DNA of 64,000 nucleotides from the NCBI GenBank assembly GCA_021292165.1, contig CM037888.1, positions 27,641,140 to 27,705,139 on the forward strand, read 5' to 3'. Under the pieces are notes generated by a model. The model saw only the letters and a program-made list of their open reading frames with translations, ran no database searches and was not told where the DNA came from. Below are positions 7,377 to 18,312 of this stretch, piece after piece. The stretch is from Shinisaurus crocodilurus. Lineage: Eukaryota; Chordata; Lepidosauria; Squamata; Shinisauridae. How positions within the stretch are numbered: the stretch's first letter is position 1; the number at the start of each line of letters is the position of its first letter. Made by a program: the position numbers and the translations under genes.

Positions 7377-9392
7377 TCATTACGGGTTAGAGCTGCATCT
7401 TCAGCCTACCGGGTGGCGGTGAAGGCAGCAAAAAAGAATTTCTATGCTGCCTCCATTGCGTCTGCAGAGTGCTGCCCCAGGAGGATGTTCCAAGTGGTCC
7501 GGAGTCTGGTCGGTCCAGTCGCTCCGGACCCACTGGAACAGTCAAAAGCCTCCTGTGAGGCTTTAGCGAAGCACTTCGCAGATAAAATCGATCGGATTAG
7601 GAGTGGGATATCGTACGTCGTGGACACAGGGAGTGAGCGGGAGGAGGCCAATGGCAGACCGGTTTTGTGGGATCGGTTTCGGCTTCTTCCTTCTGATGAA
7701 GTGGACAAGGTGCTTTCATCTGTGAGGCCGACCACCTGCTTGCTTGACCCTTGCCCATCCTGGCTCATCATGAGCTGCAGGGAGAGACTGGGTGAGGGGA
7801 TCAAGGCGGTGGTGAATGCCTCCCTCGAGGAGGGAGTGATGCCATCAGCCCTCAAGGAGGCAGTAATAAGACCGCTTCTAAAGAAGCCCTCCTTGGATCC
7901 CCAGGATTTAAACAACTTTCGCCCAGTCTCCAATTTACCATTTCTGGGCAAGGTGATCGAGCGGGTGGTGGGTGCTCAGTTGAAGGCACACTTGGATGAA
8001 GCCGATTATTTGGATCCGTGCCAGTCGGGCTTCAGGTCTGGACATGGGACGGAGACGGCCTTGGTCGCCTTGGTGGATGATATGAGGAGGGCTTTGGATA
8101 GGGGCGAATGCTCCTTTCTAGTCCTCCTCGATCTCTCAGCGGCTTTTGATACCGTTGACCACGGTATCCTCCTGGACAGTCTGGAGGGGTTGGGCTTAGG
8201 AGGCACTGTATTGCAGTGGTTCCGGTCCTTCCTCTCTGGAAGGTATCAGAGGGTAGTTCTCGGGGAGGAGGCTTCGGACCCTCGGCTGCTCACTTGTGGA
8301 GTGCCGCAGGGTTCCATCCTCTCCCCGATGTTATTCAACATCTACCTCAAGCCGCTGGGAGCTATCATCAGGAGGTTTGGGGTGCAGTGTCATCAGTATG
8401 CGGATGACACGCAGCTCTACCTCTGTTTTAAGTCCTCACCGAGGTTGGCCATTGAAACCCTGTCCAAGTGCCTGGAGTCAGTGGCTGGCTGGATGGGAAG
8501 GAATATGCTGAAGCTGAACCCCGACAAGACCGAGGTACTTCTGGTGGGGGACAAGGGAAGGTTGGGGGATGTTGACCTGGTGCTGAATGGGGTACATCTA
8601 CCCCTGAAGGACCAGGTCCGCAGCTTGGGGGTCATTCTAGACTCCCAGCTGTCCATGGAGGCTCAGGTGGCAGCTGTGAGCCGGGCGGCGCTGTATCAAC
8701 TCCATCTGATACGGCAGCTGCGCCCCTACCTTCCTAATCACCTGCTCCCATCAGTGGTTCATGCCTTGGTCTCCTCTCGCCTAGACTACTGTAATGCGCT
8801 CTACGTGGGGTTACCCTTGAAGACGGTCCGGAAGCTTCAGCTGGTACAGAACGCGGCGGCTCGCCTGATTAAGGGCAGCCGCCGGCGTGATCACATCACG
8901 CCAGTGCTTAAAGAGTTGCACTGGCTACCAGTTGCTTGCCGAGCCGAATTCAAGGTGTTGGTTTTGACCTTTAAAACCCTACACGGCTCCGGCCCAGCTT
9001 ATCTCAAGGAGCGCCTCCAGCAACATCAAGTAGGCCGCTCAACAAGGTCTGCCACGGACGGCCTTCTCCTTATCCCATCAGCCAGAGCAGCCAGGCTGGT
9101 GGGGACTAGGAAGAGGGCCTTCTCTGTGGCGGCCCCCACATTATGGAACTCCCTCCCTAGTGACCTTCGCCATGCCCCCTCCGTGATGAGCTTCCGCCGT
9201 GCATTAAAAACATGGCTGTTCAGGCGGGAATATGGGGTGGGTTAGGTTTTTAATGAGAATTTTTTAATATTGTTTTAATTATTATATTTTATTGTGTTTT
9301 ATTGTATTTTAATTGTACATCGCCCAGGGTGGCCGGGTGACCGGCCAGATGGGCGATTGATAAATGTAATAAATAAATAAATAAATAAATAA
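7377..9392 (+). mobile_element. L2-C, young L2 LINE with intact RT region
   Basis: 5'-truncated L2 that keeps the whole region from upstream of the RT to the 3' tail. It has the intact ORF at 7413-9245, a short 3' UTR (CGCCCAGGGTGGCCGGGTGA, then GGGCGATTGATAAATG) and an (AAAT)n tail at 9366-9392. The open frame extends upstream of the first Met to about 7380 (RAASSAYRVAVKAAKK), so the listed Met is internal to the original ORF2. Endonuclease and 5' UTR are missing. It is nearly identical to L2-B over the last 600 bp. Confidence 0.93.
7413..9245 (+). CDS. L2 ORF2 fragment: reverse transcriptase, 610 aa, uninterrupted
   Basis: Reverse transcriptase of an L2 LINE; it copies element RNA at a nicked chromosomal target. 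Motifs in order: NNFRPVSNLPFLGKVIERV (about residues 166-184); palm motif A LVLLDLSAAFDTVDH with catalytic Asp (about 235-249); GVPQGSILSPMLFNIYLKPL, motif B; QYADDTQLYL with the two catalytic Asp near 331-332; KLNPDKTEVLLVG; VRSLGVILDSQLS. It ends with the L2-specific tail SRLDYCNALYVGLPLKTVRK to FRREYGVG. No stop or frameshift occurs in 610 codons. The endonuclease domain is lost by 5' truncation, so the ORF is probably not autonomously mobile. Met 7413 is simply the first available Met, not a proven start. Confidence 0.9.
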   Translation: MAVKAAKKNFYAASIASAECCPRRMFQVVRSLVGPVAPDPLEQSKASCEALAKHFADKIDRIRSGISYVVDTGSEREEANGRPVLWDRFRLLPSDEVDKVLSSVRPTTCLLDPCPSWLIMSCRERLGEGIKAVVNASLEEGVMPSALKEAVIRPLLKKPSLDPQDLNNFRPVSNLPFLGKVIERVVGAQLKAHLDEADYLDPCQSGFRSGHGTETALVALVDDMRRALDRGECSFLVLLDLSAAFDTVDHGILLDSLEGLGLGGTVLQWFRSFLSGRYQRVVLGEEASDPRLLTCGVPQGSILSPMLFNIYLKPLGAIIRRFGVQCHQYADDTQLYLCFKSSPRLAIETLSKCLESVAGWMGRNMLKLNPDKTEVLLVGDKGRLGDVDLVLNGVHLPLKDQVRSLGVILDSQLSMEAQVAAVSRAALYQLHLIRQLRPYLPNHLLPSVVHALVSSRLDYCNALYVGLPLKTVRKLQLVQNAAARLIKGSRRRDHITPVLKELHWLPVACRAEFKVLVLTFKTLHGSGPAYLKERLQQHQVGRSTRSATDGLLLIPSARAARLVGTRKRAFSVAAPTLWNSLPSDLRHAPSVMSFRRALKTWLFRREYGVG

Positions 9393-9399
9393 ATTACAA

Positions 9400-9850
9400 A
9401 CTCATGAGGGTGTTTGAAAAATAATTCTAAAAAAACCCACCTTAGTCCTAGTAGCTTAAAGCTGAAAAATCTGGCAAAATAAATACAGACATCTTCATAG
9501 TTTTCCAAATTGAGCTGACGGTGCATTTCTGAAGGATCCTTTTTTGGGAGGGGATTCCGGAAAAAAGGGGGCCACCACTTTTGCCTAATTCACCCTGATG
9601 TGGTCAACCCATGCTTGGGATATACCACTTCAGATGGTAGGTGAAGGATCCCACGAGTGAATGCCCCTCCATGCAAAAATACTTCCGAACCCTGTACATA
9701 TAAAACTAGGAAGACGGGGAGGTGGATTCTAGCTTTGCTTCTCCTTGACATACTAGCTCTTCTTTTGTATATGATTTGTGTAGGGGAGGGTGGAGCATTT
9801 TGTCATGTGAGCCTCCTGCTGCAATTGGAAGTAGTTGGAGCCTCTACTAC
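9400..9850. other. Unclassified intergenic DNA
   Basis: No gene, RNA or clear repeat recognised. Short frames have no domain signature. Confidence 0.4.
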
Positions 9851-9851
9851 T

Positions 9852-10087
9852 CAGGGGAGGGAATGCAGCTCACTGGTATGGCACATGCTTGGCATGCAGA
9901 AGAACCCAGGTTCAATCTCTGTCATCTCCAGGTAGGGCTAGAAAAACTCCTGCCTGAAACCCTGGAGAGCTGCTGCCACTCACTGTTGACACAATACTGG
10001 GCTAGATGGACCAAGAATCAATGTTGACAATACTGGGCTAGATGGACCAAGGTTCTGACTCAGTCTAAGGCAGCTTCCTATATTCCT
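9852..10087 (+). mobile_element. tRNA-derived SINE, full-length type
   Basis: Squamate-style tRNA SINE. The head has a box A-like GCAGCTCACTGGTATGG and a box B GGTTCAATCTC (9909-9919). The body contains CCTGCCTGAAACCCTGGAGA and TACTGGGCTAGATGGACCAA; the 3' end is AAGGCAGCTTCCTATATTCC. An internal partial duplication (9988-10052) repeats the ACTGGGCTAGATGGACCAAG block. Related copies are at 19105-19200 (+), 25225-25312 (-), 38920-39290 (-), 47541-47735 (-) and 54476-54681 (+). It is not a tRNA gene: there is no acceptor-stem pairing or CCA-type end. Confidence 0.85.
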
Positions 10088-10185
10088 AAGGAGTACAGTC
10101 AAGAAGACACAGGTTGACCACCTCAGGGAGAACTAGGCCATCAAAAGATAGGCAGAGACTGGCTCAGGTGGGCTTCAATGAGGGA

Positions 10186-10592
10186 TGTACAGGGATTTTT
10201 TTTCCTGTTCACCTATCATGTGAACAGGTCCTATTTGCAACCCCAGATGTGAGCAAGAGTGCAATTCTTGGGAACATCTTGCAATTTCCCAAGCTCGTGT
10301 TTGTTTGAAAGTGCACAGCTACTGTGCACGTACAGAATGCTCTTGCGGAATTGCACAACTGTGCAAATACCCCCAAATCTGCATTTTCATGCTTTAGCCG
10401 ATGGGGGAACATGCACACTTTTGGGGGCACACTTTTAAAGATGCACACTTTCCCGATCAAATATGCACGTCTTCCCTGATCGAAAAAGAAGATGCTTCCA
10501 TTCAGGAAGATACATGTGGTGAATTGAGCTCCAAGGAGGAATTTGGAGAATGTCATCTTGCTGCAACATCACATATTCACCCATCCCTAGAG
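10186..10592. mobile_element. MITE of the AGGGATGT type, partly palindromic
   Basis: The left end AGGGATGTACAGGG and right end CACCCATCCCT are inverted. The interior alternates TGCACA-, TTGCAA- and GTGCAA-rich blocks on both arms. The right half includes GAGGAATTTGGAGAATG, shared with the element ending at 18312 (GGCGGAATTTGGAGAACC). No coding capacity. Target duplications are not clear. Confidence 0.6.
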
Positions 10593-10834
10593 GGTAGGTA
10601 TGACATGACCGCCTGCATAGTTGGGATGCAGAGTCAAACTTCTTCTCCCAATTTTAATGAGTTCATTTGATTTGGGTGAAGTCAAGGAGAAGAATTCTAG
10701 CCTCATCTCCCTGACATGTTGGCTTTCTATGTGCAGGGATGTCTTGTTTGAATGGTGGTGCATTCAGTCACATGAGCCCTCACTTGCTGTCTGAATTGGC
10801 CTAGCCCTAACTCAGATTGACCAGCTCAATAAGG

Positions 10835-11115
10835 ACCAAAACAAACAGACATGGCTTTAAATGTGTGTCTAGCACAGTGTTCCCCCAAGGTTGGGGAACA
10901 CTGTGCTAGCAGCTATGTCTTCTTATCATTTTTACTCTAGAGTAGGCTCAGGGAACCCAATCTGGATCTTAAAAGACCCCCCTAATGCCCACACTAGGAT
11001 CCTGATCTGGATTGGGGGCCATGCACCTACCCTAGAGTAAAAAAATGAAGAAGGAAAAAAGACATCGCTGCCAGACACACATTTAAAGCCACGTCTGTTT
11101 TGGCCCTTAGTTAGA
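10835..11115. mobile_element. Palindromic repeat with a perfect hairpin core
   Basis: The perfect hairpin GCACAGTGTTCCCC / GGGGAACACTGTGC lies at 10871-10906. It is enclosed by a larger inverted arrangement: CAGACATGGCTTTAAATGTG near 10848 pairs with CACATTTAAAGCCACGTCTG near 11080, and ACTCTAGAGTAGG pairs with CCTACCCTAGAGT. A relative is at 46670-46900 (TTTACTCTACAATAGGC, CTGATCTGGATTCGGACC). It is a non-coding MITE-like unit. Confidence 0.65.
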
Positions 11116-11119
11116 ACCC

Positions 11120-11871
11120 GGCCCGAGAAAGTGTGTTCACTCTTTACCTCACAAGGTGGTACTTCAGAAAATGGTGGCATCCTAGTTTACTGGAAGAAGG
11201 GTGTTATCAAGTGATCTTAATTCACACAGTTTGGGCTGGGAGAGATATGGCAGAAGATGCTCTCTCAGGTCTGTGGCACACTCAAATGTATTCAAGTTTC
11301 ATCTTTCCCTTTGGTTCCTCAGCACCAGGCCCATAATGCTCTTAATCCGGCCCTGACCCCAACCAAAGGTAAAGATGAAACTTCTTGAAACTTGAAAAAG
11401 AGAATCTGGGGATGTTTCTGGGGGAGAAGTTATAGAACTGCTGGCATAAAGAAGGGCAAGGAAGAAGGGGAAGAATGAAGATAGGTGGGGCTGGGGTGAC
11501 TCCCTTTACCACCACCACGAAATTTCAGGGTGCTTTTGTTTGTTTGCTGGTTTGTTTTTTGCTAGTGTCTAAAATAAAAACCCCAAGGAAGGGAGTGGAG
11601 TCCTCTTCCTAATGGTAATAATTCAGAACTCAGGGAAACGTTTAGAGGTTTTGAAGAGTGATCTTGGCGGATGGTGTTTCCAGTGTGATTTTTCTTTCAC
11701 TCCTGTTCATTTTATCGCTGGGTTTTATGTGTGTACTTATTTAAGCTGTCTGGGAAAAAGAGCTGTATATAAAAACCGATTAGTTTTTATAGCACTCCAG
11801 GGCTGACTTAAAGGGTTTCTTCTTCTCTTCTTCCCCCTTTTAAAACTTTTTTCTTATTGTTTTAAGTTGGG

Positions 11872-11903
<32 letters not shown>

Positions 11904-13634
11904 AAAAAACACACACATGGAACATAAACAGTGATTTTTGAGTGGATGCATATAGGAAGAACCAAAAAATCAAATTACAGATTTTTCTTTTCCTCTAAAA
12001 GATGCACAAAACAATAATGGGGGGAGGGAACCATTTTGCCAAGCAGCAACTGCCTGACACATAAATACAAGACTAGCTTCTCATCCACTGTAAAATGAGT
12101 ATATCTCCATCTAACACAATGAGAGTTTGGCTAATTTACACTAGAGGAGAAAAACTGGTACTTATATTCAGGTCTTCTTCATTTATTTTTTTTAAAGAAA
12201 GATTAAAGTACTCTTGGAAATGAATGAAGTTGACACTCCAAGAAAAAAAGTGTCCTTTTTCAATGTTGAATATTTAATTTGCAGATAAAAGAGCTCCGCT
12301 TTCCTGCATGTGGCTGCTACAAATAATAAAAAAAAAAAAAACTGTTAAAAAAGCAAGAAAGAATAAAAAGTACATCTTAAAAGGGAAGAAATGAGCAGCG
12401 ACTGACCTTTCTATGAGCAAGTAGATGAGAGAAGGTATTTGGCTAATCCCAACTGCTTCTGATTGGCTAGACAGAACCGTGTGGAAAATGTCTCCATCTG
12501 GACTAATCTGTTCTCAGTTGGATGAGCTGAGGCCTTCCGAGTTAACCTGACATTTAACAATAATTACCCTTTCGTATGACCCCAGCCCAATCTCCTGCTC
12601 TCTCGGAAATCTCTCTTTTTGTGTTTGTGTGTGCTCCGAAACCCCTTGACTCTTGTGTTAGAGATAGCTGGGGAAGCGATGAGATGATAATGGGGCATGT
12701 ACACACACAAGCGCGCAGAGAGAGAGAGAGAGATATGTTTTTTTTAAAAAAAAATTAGCTGCTTCAATGTGCACCTTATGGATGATCTTCTTCGATGAAA
12801 GTTTGTTTGGTCAACCAAAAGAGATTTTATTTAATATAAATAAATAAATAAATAAATGCAGGGAATTATCCATTAAGTGAAGTGTGTTTTATTTTATTTT
12901 AAAAGCCCCACACAAAATGATAATGACTTGTGTCTCTAAGTTCCATTCTGGAAGCAGAAGGTCTCTTATTTGAGGTGAGGAGAAATGGTCCCTGGAAACA
13001 GGTTCAGAGAGGGGGGAAAACTTGAGTTCAAGGGTCACCAAGGCTAACCGTAGATGAAATGTGTCTATTCCTTTTTCACCTGAGGCTGGCTTCCTCTTTT
13101 CCCTGAAAAGGTCATTGTGATCAAACAAACAAACAAACAAACAAACAAGACAAAAACAAAGCCCACATCTTCAAATGTGAAACGTTCACCTCTGTCTGGG
13201 TTTCCCCTTTCCCATGTGGTGATATTTATTTACTCGGCTTGTTGTTAGGCCATCTTTTTTTCCTGTTGCCCTGCCCTTGAGAGAGGCTGATAGACAAAAT
13301 GAATGCTACAGTTTGATTCTGTGAAGAGCAGTCCTCATTGAAGCAGGAGACTCTCTTTAGCTGTCCTCACGTTCTCTGTAAACCTCTCCAGTACTTCCAG
13401 GGCAGGATACAAACCACGTTTCTGCCAAGGACTTGAGCCTGCAGTCTGTGGGTTCTTGAATCTGAAGACACGGGGTTGGCAGCATTCATCTTGCTTGCAT
13501 CAGCTCAAGCCAAAAAAAGGAGCTACTGGGAAACCAGACAGGCAAGCAAAGAAGCCGCTATACAACAAAAGGCCAGGGTGGGTTCATTGACACCCCTTGA
13601 CTTTTATCAACACTTTCAGCAAAGTTTGCACACT
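11120..13634. other. Mostly single-copy intergenic DNA
   Basis: No gene recognised. It contains (TG)n at 11873-11900, an A-run near 12329-12342, (GA)n at 12717-12732, (AAAT)n at 12836-12857 and (AAAC)n at 13122-13148. Bases 12100-12560 are AT-rich with ATTA and TAAT cores and no repeat character, so could hold a regulatory element. That is speculative. Confidence 0.4.
11873..11900 (+). repeat. (TG)n microsatellite
   Basis: About 13 GT units, followed within 12 bases by CACACACA, giving local hairpin potential. Confidence 0.95.
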
Positions 13635-13642
13635 GGTTAGAG

Positions 13643-13937
13643 CAGGGGTGTGGAACCTCTTTCAGCCTGAGGGCCAAATTCAATTTCAGTTAAGCTCTTG
13701 GGGGCCACATTTCTGCAGTGGGAGGAGACAAAGGCAAAAGGGTGGGGCCAAATAGAATAGGGGAAAAAAAACTTTTAGAATGGGGAAAACATGCAAAAGC
13801 CGGTCAACCACCAAATGGTTGTCAGTCAGGGGAAAGGGAGTGGGCGCAGGAAAGAGGATGTGGCTATCTGAGGCGGCCTGGGTTGGGACTCCAAGGTGAC
13901 CAGATTTTGCCTGTGGCCCTGATGTTCAACACCCCTG
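13643..13937. mobile_element. hAT MITE with perfect 8-bp TSD
   Basis: Non-autonomous DNA transposon, 295 bp. The left end CAGGGGTGTGGAACCTC and the right end as reverse complement CAGGGGTGTTGAACATC form terminal inverted repeats of the CAGGGG type. The target GGTTAGAG is duplicated exactly at 13635-13642 and 13938-13945. Both 8-bp TSD and CAG-type ends are hallmarks of hAT. Inner arms share GGGCCA/TGGCCC blocks. No transposase frame. Confidence 0.92.
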
Positions 13938-13945
13938 GGTTAGAG

Positions 13946-15482
13946 CAAATCAGGGACTCTGCTCTTGCTGCAGGCCACAGACTTCTTGCTGCCTTCTTGG
14001 CCTTCTGCCCTTTCCCCCTTTGCTTCACCTCTGCCTCACCCTCAACTCGACTGGAAGCTGTCCACCAAGGTTGCCTCTTCCAGTCTCCTAATGACAATAA
14101 TGCTACCCATTACACACAGCAGTAACTTGGCTCTTGTGCCTGTTTACTAGTCTTTCCTGGGCAGGTACTCTATTCCTTGACAATGTAATCGAGCCGCAGT
14201 TTTGCTCCAGCTGATTTCCATCCACAAACCATTCTGGAGTTCAGAAAGGAGATCATCTTAAACCACTGAGTTCTCCACTTTCACAGTCAATTAGTGATGG
14301 CTGCCAAGATGGAAGAGGGCAGGGAATAGGGCTGCCCTTGAGAAAATGCCATACCTTTTTCTGATGTCATAAAATAATAATACCACATCCCAGGCGTCAT
14401 TACTTTCGCTACCTAGTGCATAAAGACAGCCAAGAGCTAGAACTCCATGGCTATAGTTTATACACCTGAAGGGTCAATAAATAGGATGGGGAATAGGAAA
14501 AGAGGTTGTAAGCAAAGGATGTTGCAATGCCTAGTCTATTTAGGTTGCCAAACAATCAAACAGCACTTTGCCATGTCTACCTTCTGGATAGCTGGTGAAA
14601 TATTCAAATTCAGGGGTTGAGGGGGGATCTCACAGTTGAAGATCTCTAGGGAATGGGCGCGAATTTCACCGGAGCTCTGAAATGGGCTCAGAATACACAC
14701 ATACACTTCTCACCAGAGGTTTTCAGTTAAAGCTAATCTATATGATAAGTAAAAATAATAATTAAAAAAACACCAAAGTGGTGTGGCAGGATGTATGAGA
14801 ATTTTGGTTTCCTTCTGGTTTTTTGTTTGTTTATTTGTTTAACCTATTTCTTTGCACTGTTAGCAATGGCATGGAAACATTTAGACCAGCTCCTGGTCTG
14901 GTCTAAACATTTCCCCATGTTGGGGTGTGGCTGGGAGGGCATTTTGAATACTGTGTATCATCAAGCCTCTATCACTCTGCCCACGTCATGCCTCCAATCT
15001 GCCCACTTTTTACCTCTCCCAGCACTGAAGCTCTGACATTGGAGAAGTAAGAACTGCAGATCTTCCTGCGGAGGCAGGACGGTGCGAGACGAGATCCAAT
15101 ATCAGATCTTCTTCTACAAGGTCAGCGCTCTCTCTCTTTTGTTTTGTTTTGGAACAAATACATTGGAATTTCGGGAGGGCCTCACGGAATTGCATGGGAC
15201 CATTATGCTGCCACCATGAATGATTTTGAAGAATTAAAAATATTTTGAAGAATTCCCTTCTAACTGCTGAAATCCCCCCCATCCAATTTGCCATGCGCAG
15301 GACCACTGGAACAGAAGCCATTTCAAACCCAAGAATAATAAGCATAAATTGGTAGGCCTACTCTGCAGGAATGGACTTTAGCAATGCATTATGAATGTGA
15401 TGCCTGCTGCCAGCCAGCTCCAGTCAGACTCTAGCTTTGACACTCTTCAGCTCTGGGCGGGGTCATAGTGTGAACTGAATGT
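13946..15482. other. Unclassified intergenic DNA
   Basis: No gene recognised. Frames near 13718-14125 overlap the MITE and have no domain signature. An inverted pair TAGACCAGCTCC/GGTCTGGTCTA near 14882-14907 is a small hairpin. Nothing else is supported. Confidence 0.4.
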
Positions 15483-15490
15483 CGCTAGAG

Positions 15491-15625
15491 CAGTGTTGTC
15501 CAACCTTGGGTCCCCAGAGGTTTTTGGCCTACAACTCCCAGCATGCCCCAGCCAGCTATGTTGGCTGGGGCATGCTGGGAGTTGTAAGCCAAAAACCTCT
15601 GGAGACCCAAGGTTGGACAACACTG
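15491..15625. mobile_element. Hairpin hAT MITE, CAGTGTTG type
   Basis: A 135-bp element that is almost one perfect palindrome: arms of about 66 bases differ at roughly three positions. The ends are CAGTGTTGTCCAACC and its complement. Flanks CGCTAGAG (15483-15490) and CAGTAGAG (15626-15633) match at 6 of 8 bases. Both arms carry TACAACTCCCAGCATGCCCC, close to the ZNF143/THAP11 binding motif. Relatives: 21016-21145, 31426-31561, 38978-39100, 48571-48705, 53928-54059, 60372-60507. Confidence 0.88.
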
Positions 15626-15639
15626 CAGTAGAGCCACTG

Positions 15640-16598
15640 CTGTCACTGTCAGAGACCATCCCCCCCCCCACTGTGGCTGCAGTACTGCTCCACAGCTGAA
15701 ACATCATGCTGAGTGGTTAGCAGCTGCTAGAATGAGGGACAGCAGGGGAGGCTGAAAAAGAGAATGAAACGTCCCCACCTTCCAAGGCTAAAGTATAATT
15801 CCTCTTCCAGGGTGAGGGGTGGAGAACAGGAGGGAAAGGCAGCAACAAAAGGAACATGGAAAGAAGGGGTCCTGGACAACAGCAACATCATGAGAGTTGT
15901 GCTGACCCCACCTTTCTGAGACTTCCTGTGCAGGGCAAGATGGGAGCTTGGTAGACATGGGCCAATGAGGCAGCTACATGAACACCAAAGCGATCTTAGA
16001 CAAAGACCTCTTATTATCTCTCCCTTTTTTTTTTCCATAATGGAAACCTTGGGTGACTTAACTTTCAAGATGCTTTTAGCTACTGCCCTGCCTTTATTAA
16101 ACCTAGCAGAGACTCTACTCTGCTGCAACTTGGAAGAGCTCACCACGGAACCACCTCCATCTGTGTGGCACACACACCCCTCTTGGTTAGGCGTCCTCTG
16201 GCACACATGCCATCAACAATGATATATTGGGGTTACAATGCTCTCTCTCACACACAGATCTGGAGTTAGGAAATAATCAAGTTCCGTTAGGGGTGGGGGG
16301 GGGATCCATATAAGATCCTTTGCAGCCATCTATTCCCTTCCTCCAATCTTGTAAAATTCCCTCGTTCTCCTCTACCCAAGGGAAAACTTGTAGGCTGGTA
16401 GCCGATTCCTCCCTATTATGCTATTTTCTCTGCAAGCGTAATAAAAGTAATTAATTAGATCACACTCGAATGCCTATCAGTAAACGGCAGCGGTGGAAAT
16501 GGTTTTGTTTTAGCAACAAAAATCCGAGGTGTAAGCCAGGAAGGACCAAGAGAAAGGAGCATTCTAGAATTTGCCAGGCCTCGAAACCAGACCACCTG

Positions 16599-16644
<46 letters not shown>

Positions 16645-17430
16645 GTTTAAGTCACCCAGACCTTGTCTCTCCACTATTAATGTCATAATCAGCAAGCTGA
16701 AGGCCAGGAAGCTGATAATTGTACTTTATGTTGCTCTTTGTTTAGTATCTGATTCAATACATCTATGTGGACATCGTTCCGTCACCTTCTTAGCACCAGA
16801 GGTGAAGAAAATCAATGCCAATCAGATTACCTTGTTAACAGAAAGGCTAAAGGGCCAGTGTGTTAAGTTCACAGTGCATCACCTTTCATTTAAAACTTCT
16901 CACTTATGGGGGTCCCTCCCCCACATGCCTTGTACCTCTCTTTTATTATTTACTCTTTATGATTATTTATAGTTTGAAGGCCAGGGAGTTTTCTCCTCCT
17001 GCTAGAAGTGGCTAGATTATTTTGCCCAGTAGTTCCCTTTCATGCTGAACATCTATTAATACCAGAATTGCAATGTTTAGTCAATTAAGTGGTGAGATGA
17101 ATCAATTCAAAACCTTCTGATTAATTAAAGGGGTGCCCCCAATTAAATAGGCATCAGGCCCCCGCCCAAGTTAATGGTTGTTGGTTTTGGGGAGTTTTTT
17201 GGGTCATTTATTTTTAAATACAAGACTGCAAGTGGCAAGCACCCTCTTAGAAGAAGCATCCGACCTTCTCCTCCATGCATGAGGGGATCTTCTTTTAAGA
17301 TGGTGCCTACCGTGATATCTGCATGCATCATCTAAAAATAAATGTGCACATTTATGCAGACGTCATTGACTGGTACAATTAATCAACTAAGATTTATTTT
17401 ATTGTGTGATAGCACTTATGATTAGTCCAT
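15640..17430. other. Mostly single-copy intergenic DNA
   Basis: No gene recognised. Bases 16700-17140 are AT-rich with ATTAAT and TCAATTAAGT cores and little repeat character; conserved non-coding sequence is possible. The compound microsatellite at 16603-16644 is listed separately. Confidence 0.4.
16603..16644 (+). repeat. Compound (TG)n(TA)n microsatellite
   Basis: About 10 GT units followed directly by about 11 AT units, a compound dinucleotide tract. Confidence 0.95.
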
Positions 17431-17874
17431 AGATCAGAGGTCCTCAACCTTTCAGGGCCTGTGGGCACATCCTGGAAATTTGAGAAACTGTCATGGGCAC
17501 CACCACATAATGGCTGCCATGGGGTGTGGTTAGTCACAAAAGACATGCTAGTTGCTCAAGAAACTGAGTTGAAGGCAGAGGTTGGCTCTGAGCCCCAAAT
17601 GGCAAAACACATATTTCACCCCATATAAAACAACAAAATACCAATTTCCCAGAAGGAAAACTGGTGATTCTCAGTGAAATACCCATACTCCCAGCAAAAG
17701 CCACCCACACACAAAGTACACACACACACGATGTAGACCTCTCCAAATAAGCACCCACACAAACACACACCTAGGAAGAACTCCCCCTCCCCAAATCACC
17801 CCACACAAACACACACCCAGGAAAAAAAGCATCCTCCCAAAAAAATCACACACCTCATACAAACATCTAGACAT

Positions 17875-17875
<1 letters not shown>

Positions 17876-17902
<27 letters not shown>
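17876..17902 (+). repeat. (CA)n microsatellite
   Basis: About 13 CA units at the edge of a longer CACACAAACACACACC-rich stretch (17700-17902). Confidence 0.95.
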
Positions 17903-17904
<2 letters not shown>

Positions 17905-17906
<2 letters not shown>

Positions 17907-18312
17907 TGGGAAATGTGTTTCAATTTGGTTTTGACCAGAATTTTCCCAGTTTGCACCTCCTGGAACTGAATGTGGTCCCAAACACAAACGGTGTTTGTAG
18001 TCATTTCCAATCTTGTGATGAAATTCATGGAGCAACACAAAAAGCATCCAAAAAATCTGTACATTTGAAAATTGTGCACAGACGTGCTTTAAAAAGGGGG
18101 TGGGGAGGGGGACACATACATTTAAAAGTGTGCACAATTGATACCTACATTTGGAAAAATGCATATGAAAATGCACACAAATTTCTATGCAAAAAACCAA
18201 AAACAAAACATAGTTCAACATCTGAAAAAACCTGAACATGTGCCAGAAGAAGCTTCGAGGCGGAATTTGGAGAACCTTGATGAGCTCGTGTTTTGCTGAT
18301 TTGCACATCCCT
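17905..18312. mobile_element. MITE of the AGGGATGT type, nested
   Basis: The right end TTTGCACATCCCTA (18299-18312) is the inverted form of TAGGGATGTGCAAA; the left end near 17905 (TATGGGAAATGTGTTTC) is weaker. The interior shares ATGCACAC/TGTGCACA-rich arms and GGAATTTGGAGAACC with the copy at 10186-10592. It lies inside the hAT-like element at 17436-18610. Confidence 0.55.

Noticed and set aside
9852..10087. tRNA gene
   Set aside because: Box A/B-like words are present but there is no cloverleaf with a paired acceptor stem, and copies are dispersed with a SINE body and tail.
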